Source: Deltaproteobacteria bacterium UBA7527 | Lineage (GTDB): Bacteria > Desulfobacterota > Syntrophorhabdia > Syntrophorhabdales > Syntrophorhabdaceae | NCBI GenBank assembly: GCA_002478225.1 | Contig: DLMV01000041.1 | Location: 1,507-18,888, forward strand | Length of the DNA: 17,382 bases | Direction: 5' to 3' | In this document: piece after piece, positions 13,924 to 17,382 of the stretch | Layout of the letters: the number at the start of each line of letters is the position of its first letter | How positions within the stretch are numbered: the first letter of the stretch is position 1 | Notes under the pieces: generated by a model | The model's input: only the letters and a program-made list of their open reading frames with translations | Told to the model about the DNA's origin: nothing | Database searches by the model: none | Program-made: the position numbers and the translations under genes

Positions 13924-14538
13924 CTATTGATGTGATCGAAGGAGCGCAAAGAGCTCTTCTTTATCGGCCGTTCCCTGTTCCACTGCCTCAAAGGGGTTCC
14001 TTCCCATCTTCTTTACTGCTTCGAGAGCCTTCTCAATAGAAAATCCGCGCCCATGAACGAGCCATGCAGCATGGACAAAGCCTGTCCTTCCCCTTCCGCC
14101 TGCACAGTGAACAACGACAGGCTCACCCTCCGAATCGGATTCTTTTAAGAAAAGAAGGATCTGCCTCAGCATCTCTGTCTTGCAAAGATGATGATCTTCT
14201 ACAGGTGCATTAAGAACGCAGACGCTCCCGAACTCTCTCCTGTATACCCCCAGCAGGTCCACCATGTAGTATCCGAGTTGGCTTGGAGGTAGAAGAGAAC
14301 ATACCCGCAAAATGCCCTTATCTTTCATGAAAGATATCCATCGTCTTACGACGCTTTCAGGTATTGAGCGTGCGCCATAACCCGGCATATGGGCGCCGAA
14401 CACGATACATTCTTCTCCTGATGCAGGGCCGAAGGCTAATTCGAGGGGCTTTCTGACGGATTGAGAGATCTCGACAAGACTTTCCCGGTCAAGATAGCCG
14501 GGGCCTTCAGGCGTTTTCTTTTTCATCTCCGGATCCAT
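13924..14538 (-). CDS. Cysteine-based protein-tyrosine / dual-specificity phosphatase
   Basis: Soluble phosphatase, about 204 residues. The catalytic loop VVVHCAGGRGRTGF gives HCX5RTG with nucleophile C145 and R151, and the upstream NAPVEDHHL supplies a plausible general-acid Asp (D115). The family end GRNPFEAVEQGTADKEEL is present, as is the substrate-side VFGAHMPGYG near the N terminus. The frame is open back to 14811, but the first 80-90 codons there are low-complexity, cysteine-rich and overlap the divergent spacer, so I start at ATG 14538. Its SD is poor and the exact start is uncertain. The gene is divergent from the dynamin-like GTPase. Substrate unknown; phosphotyrosine, phosphoinositide or small phosphate esters are all possible. 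Confidence 0.82.
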   Translation of the reverse strand: MDPEMKKKTPEGPGYLDRESLVEISQSVRKPLELAFGPASGEECIVFGAHMPGYGARSIPESVVRRWISFMKDKGILRVCSLLPPSQLGYYMVDLLGVYRREFGSVCVLNAPVEDHHLCKTEMLRQILLFLKESDSEGEPVVVHCAGGRGRTGFVHAAWLVHGRGFSIEKALEAVKKMGRNPFEAVEQGTADKEELFALLRSHQ

Positions 14539-14596
14539 CTTATTCAATATACCAGAGAATCGACCGCCCATAAAGCAGCAGCATAAAATTAGTGTT

Positions 14597-14638
14597 CCAT
14601 CACCGCGGAAAACATGATAGAATTTTACACGGTGATGG
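14597..14638. repeat. 9-bp inverted repeat in the phosphatase/dynamin divergent spacer
   Basis: CCATCACCG (14597-14605) and CGGTGATGG (14630-14638) are exact reverse complements with 24 bases between them. The 218-base spacer otherwise shows no gene. The widely spaced half-sites could bind a dimeric regulator of both divergent genes, or form a long hairpin in a transcript. Confidence 0.5.
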
Positions 14639-14756
14639 GGTCCACCGCATAACCGCCTCAAGGGGCTGATGACACCTACCATACAGAAGGCCCTTTCAAG
14701 ATTACAAACCATAGATAAAGCGACAATAGTCACAGGGCCTGTGGAAGGAGCAACGC

Positions 14757-16415
14757 ATGGAATATCAGCAAGATTCCTCCCGGAAGGACCCGGCACATCT
14801 GCTCGCCGCAATCCGTGATATCTGCAGCCAGTACAGGATCACCTCCCTCGACCGCCAGCTGGATGCCTGCAAGGGGCTTTTCGTCGAAAACCCCCTTATT
14901 GACGTGGCTATTCTCGGCCAGTTCAAGGCAGGCAAGAGCTCCTTCATCAACAGCTTCATCGGACAGCCGATCCTGCCCGTGGGCGTGGTACCTGTTACAA
15001 CCGTCATTACCCGCCTCCACCACGGCGCGAAAGAAAGGGCCGTGATCTCTTTTTTCGATGGGACGAAGGCTGAGGTTGGTTTTGATGAGATCGAGGAATA
15101 TATCTCAGAGGCAAAGAACAGGGCGAACGAGAAGAACGTTGAAGTAGTGGATATCGAGATGCCTTCGCTCGAACCATACAGAGGTCTGCGGTTCGTTGAC
15201 ACGCCCGGCCTGGGCAGCATCTTCAAATACAATACTGAATTGTCGCAGGAATGGCTCCCGGAGGTGGGGACTGCCATCGTCGCCATAAGCGCAGACAGGC
15301 CGCTGTCCGAGAACGATCTCAACCTGATCCATGAACTTATGGGCTATACACCCAACGTGGTGCTGCTTCTCACAAAGGTTGACCTTCTCAGCGAGGCGCA
15401 GCAGGGCGAGATGATCAATTTCATGAAAAGCTCTTTGAAGGGGGAGTTCAACCGGGATTTCAAGGTCCTACTCTATTCGACGGTCTCAGAGACAGAGATC
15501 TACAAGCGCTTCCTTGACCAGATATTCATGAACCTTTCCCGGAACAGGGAGACGGAGTTCGCGGGCATCGTGCAGCACAAGATGCGTTCCCTTGCGAGAC
15601 AGTGCCTCGGGTATCTCGAGATCGCTTTGAGGACGGCAGCCCAGGCGGATCAGGACCGGCAGGAGCTGAGAAAACTTATCCTTGACGAGAAGGTGAACTA
15701 CGAGCTGATACGGTCTGAGATCTTCCTCATGGCCCGCGACGCTAAGCTGCAGACACGAACGCTGATCGCAGAGCACCTCGAAAACAACCACCGTGGTCCG
15801 CTCACAAAAAAGCTTGTCGGGAAGCTCAAAGAAACGATGCCTGCATGGAAAGGGAACCTCTGGAGGCTCACCCGGCAATACGAGGAGTGGCTTATGGAGA
15901 CCATGACGGCGGAAATGGACCACATCTCGAGGACAGAGTATAAGCATTTCTTTGGGAGCCTCAAGAAGGCCCACAGCAGCATCTCCCGATCCATAGAGCT
16001 TTTCAGGGGCCTCCTTGACCGCAATATCGAGAAGGTGCTGGGAATACGGTTAAGCAGCGTAGATTGGATCATCGATGTCTCCGAGCCGTCGCATCCTGAC
16101 GTGGCCTTTACAAAGACCTTTGATTTTCATTTCGACCTCCTCTGGTTCCTCTTTCCCATGTTCATCTTCAGGGGGGTCTTTGAGAAGCACTTCCTCAAAC
16201 AGCTGCCGCGCGTCGTCGAGATACAGCTCTCCCGGCTTGCCTACCAGTGGGAGGTGAGGATCAACAAGACCATCGACGAGATCCAGGGGCAGGCCTTGAG
16301 ATACGTAAGCGACGAGCTTTCGACGATCGACGCCATCGTCTCGAAGACCGTGGGAGATACCGAGAATATCCGCAAAAAGATCATTGCGCTGCAGAACGAG
16401 ATCGTGTCCATCTGA
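14757..16415 (+). CDS. Bacterial dynamin-like GTPase
   Basis: Large GTPase of 552 residues with dynamin-like layout. G1 is GQFKAGKSS (54-62), the signature of the bacterial dynamin/YdjA branch; G2 threonines T81/T82 lie in PVTTVITR; G3 is DTPGLG (148-153), and G4 is TKVD (206-209). A long helical region (about 265-450) follows, then a short hydrophobic paddle-like stretch LLWFLFPMFIF (461-471) that may insert in membrane, and a C-terminal helix (about 485-552) returning to the stalk. AAGGAG at 14745-14750 precedes the ATG by 6 bases. Members remodel or fuse membranes, and some act in stress or phage defence. It is a single gene here, not the common tandem pair. Confidence 0.87.
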   Translation: MEYQQDSSRKDPAHLLAAIRDICSQYRITSLDRQLDACKGLFVENPLIDVAILGQFKAGKSSFINSFIGQPILPVGVVPVTTVITRLHHGAKERAVISFFDGTKAEVGFDEIEEYISEAKNRANEKNVEVVDIEMPSLEPYRGLRFVDTPGLGSIFKYNTELSQEWLPEVGTAIVAISADRPLSENDLNLIHELMGYTPNVVLLLTKVDLLSEAQQGEMINFMKSSLKGEFNRDFKVLLYSTVSETEIYKRFLDQIFMNLSRNRETEFAGIVQHKMRSLARQCLGYLEIALRTAAQADQDRQELRKLILDEKVNYELIRSEIFLMARDAKLQTRTLIAEHLENNHRGPLTKKLVGKLKETMPAWKGNLWRLTRQYEEWLMETMTAEMDHISRTEYKHFFGSLKKAHSSISRSIELFRGLLDRNIEKVLGIRLSSVDWIIDVSEPSHPDVAFTKTFDFHFDLLWFLFPMFIFRGVFEKHFLKQLPRVVEIQLSRLAYQWEVRINKTIDEIQGQALRYVSDELSTIDAIVSKTVGDTENIRKKIIALQNEIVSI

Positions 16416-16441
16416 TATGCAAATGTGAGACTTTATTCCGG

Positions 16442-17382
16442 TTACAGCAGAAAGATCGAGAAGAGGGCGCCGGCAAGTACGATGTAGAGTATATCGATCT
16501 TTTTCAAAAAGGCTGCGACCGCTGCGGCAACGATCGCCAGCCGCAGCATATCCCACGGGACCGCCGCAGCGAATCTGATGGTCACAAACAGAAGGAGCCC
16601 GACGAAGGAGGCGAGGATGCCCTTTACTGCCCGGTTAAAGAGGGCCGATCGCTTAAGCCTGCTGAAGATGTGTTCGCCCAGGATGAGCAGAATGAATGAA
16701 GGGGTGAATATGGCAACCGTAGCGATCATTGCTCCGGCGAGACCATAGGTGAGGAACCCCACAAATGTTGCGGTGATCACGATCGGTCCCGGTGTGACCT
16801 GGCCGAGCGCTATGCCGTCCATAAAGGTCTTGCTGTCCATCCAGCCGCGTACATTGACGACCTCCTGGAGCATGAGAGGAACTGATGCAAACCCACCGCC
16901 GAAAGCGAAGAGATCGATCTTCATCATGAGAAGCGCAAGAGTGAACCAGCCTCTGTTCACCGCAAGGATCAATGCCAAAAAGACGGCAATGACCGCAATA
17001 GGTATGGTGAGCTGCCTTATGAATGCCCCGTGCGACGCTTCAGTTCTATCAGGTATTACCGGAGATGTGGTCCTGAAGGCGATGATGCCGAACAGCGCCG
17101 CGCATAAAATAACTAAAAAAGGGCTTATGCCGTACCAGAAGGCAGTTGCAGCCAATACGGCGATAATAGCATCAAGGTAATGCTTCACCGCCCCTCTGCC
17201 GAAGGCATAGGCGGCATTCGCGACGATCGCCACGACGATGACCTGGAGGCCGTTGAAGAGGGAAATGACCCATGGGAGGTTCCCCAGCCGCATATATGCC
17301 CACGAGAGCAGAAGCATAAAAAGGAAGGCCGGAAGGCCGAACCCGATGTATGATGCAGCAGCCCCTGACAGTCCTCTTACCT
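16442..17382 (-). CDS. Chromate transporter family (ChrA-like) protein, 5' partial
   Basis: Membrane transporter of the CHR family. The frame is open through the window end: residues GLSGAAASYIGFGLPAFLFM precede the first internal Met at 17317, and they match the end of the first CHR domain, so the true start is outside and 312 residues are visible. The second CHR domain begins with KIDLFAFGGGFASVPLMLQE (around 16918-16868) and carries LGQVTPGPIVITATFVGF (around 16807-16754), both family signatures. It is therefore a two-domain protein. ChrA exports chromate in some bacteria; many homologues have no proven substrate. It is convergent with the dynamin-like gene, 26 bases apart, with no obvious terminator. 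Confidence 0.88.
   Translation of the reverse strand, partial: VRGLSGAAASYIGFGLPAFLFMLLLSWAYMRLGNLPWVISLFNGLQVIVVAIVANAAYAFGRGAVKHYLDAIIAVLAATAFWYGISPFLVILCAALFGIIAFRTTSPVIPDRTEASHGAFIRQLTIPIAVIAVFLALILAVNRGWFTLALLMMKIDLFAFGGGFASVPLMLQEVVNVRGWMDSKTFMDGIALGQVTPGPIVITATFVGFLTYGLAGAMIATVAIFTPSFILLILGEHIFSRLKRSALFNRAVKGILASFVGLLLFVTIRFAAAVPWDMLRLAIVAAAVAAFLKKIDILYIVLAGALFSIFLL

Noticed and set aside
14539..14811. N-terminal extension of the phosphatase
   Set aside because: Cysteine-rich, low-complexity residues encoded by the divergent spacer and by the opposite strand of the dynamin gene start; no SD and no family similarity visible.

Overview
The window reads as a metalloid-resistance and accessory region from an anaerobic Gram-negative bacterium. 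An outer-membrane lipoprotein channel and an RND pump establish the Gram-negative envelope. The taxon is less certain: gene style and content (ACR3, ArsM, thioredoxin-type ArsC, small thioredoxins, DGC protein, Phd/RelE) recall Desulfobacterota such as the Syntrophorhabdus/Syntrophus type, but no rRNA or taxonomic marker is present, so this is an inference.

Layout. (1) 1-5588, plus strand: a tripartite RND efflux operon of membrane-fusion protein (5' end cut by the window), HAE1-type inner-membrane pump and NodT/OprM-type outer-membrane lipoprotein, with translational coupling between the last two. (2) 5596-7013, plus: a promoter with an overlapping inverted repeat, then arsM (arsenite S-adenosylmethionine methyltransferase) and an ArsR repressor with a CVC metalloid site. 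(3) 10054-7058, minus: a five-gene operon of a second type of ArsR, an ArsP/COG0701-like permease, a 75-residue redox thioredoxin, a DGC-domain putative zinc protein and a VKOR-like membrane thiol oxidoreductase. (4) 10204-12195, plus, divergent from (3): a third ArsR, the arsenite exporter ACR3 and a thioredoxin-linked arsenate reductase, followed by a secreted thioredoxin gene broken by frameshifts. A perfect 9-bp inverted repeat sits on the promoter between (3) and (4).

(5) 12588-13923: a decayed stretch with an Fe-S protein tail remnant, an intact Phd/YefM-RelE toxin-antitoxin pair, and a broken minus-strand gene that keeps its promoter and ribosome binding site. (6) 13924-16415: a cysteine-based protein-tyrosine/dual-specificity phosphatase and a bacterial dynamin-like GTPase, divergently arranged around a spacer with a 9-bp inverted repeat. 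(7) 16442-17382, minus: a chromate-transporter family protein cut by the window end.

How the parts fit: As(V) would be reduced by ArsC using thioredoxin-type electrons, As(III) exported by ACR3 or methylated by ArsM, and methylated or organic arsenicals possibly exported by the permease. The unusual part is the permease-thioredoxin-DGC-VKOR set, which looks like a thiol/disulfide relay attached to a transporter under ArsR control. It is the best candidate here for an undescribed system.
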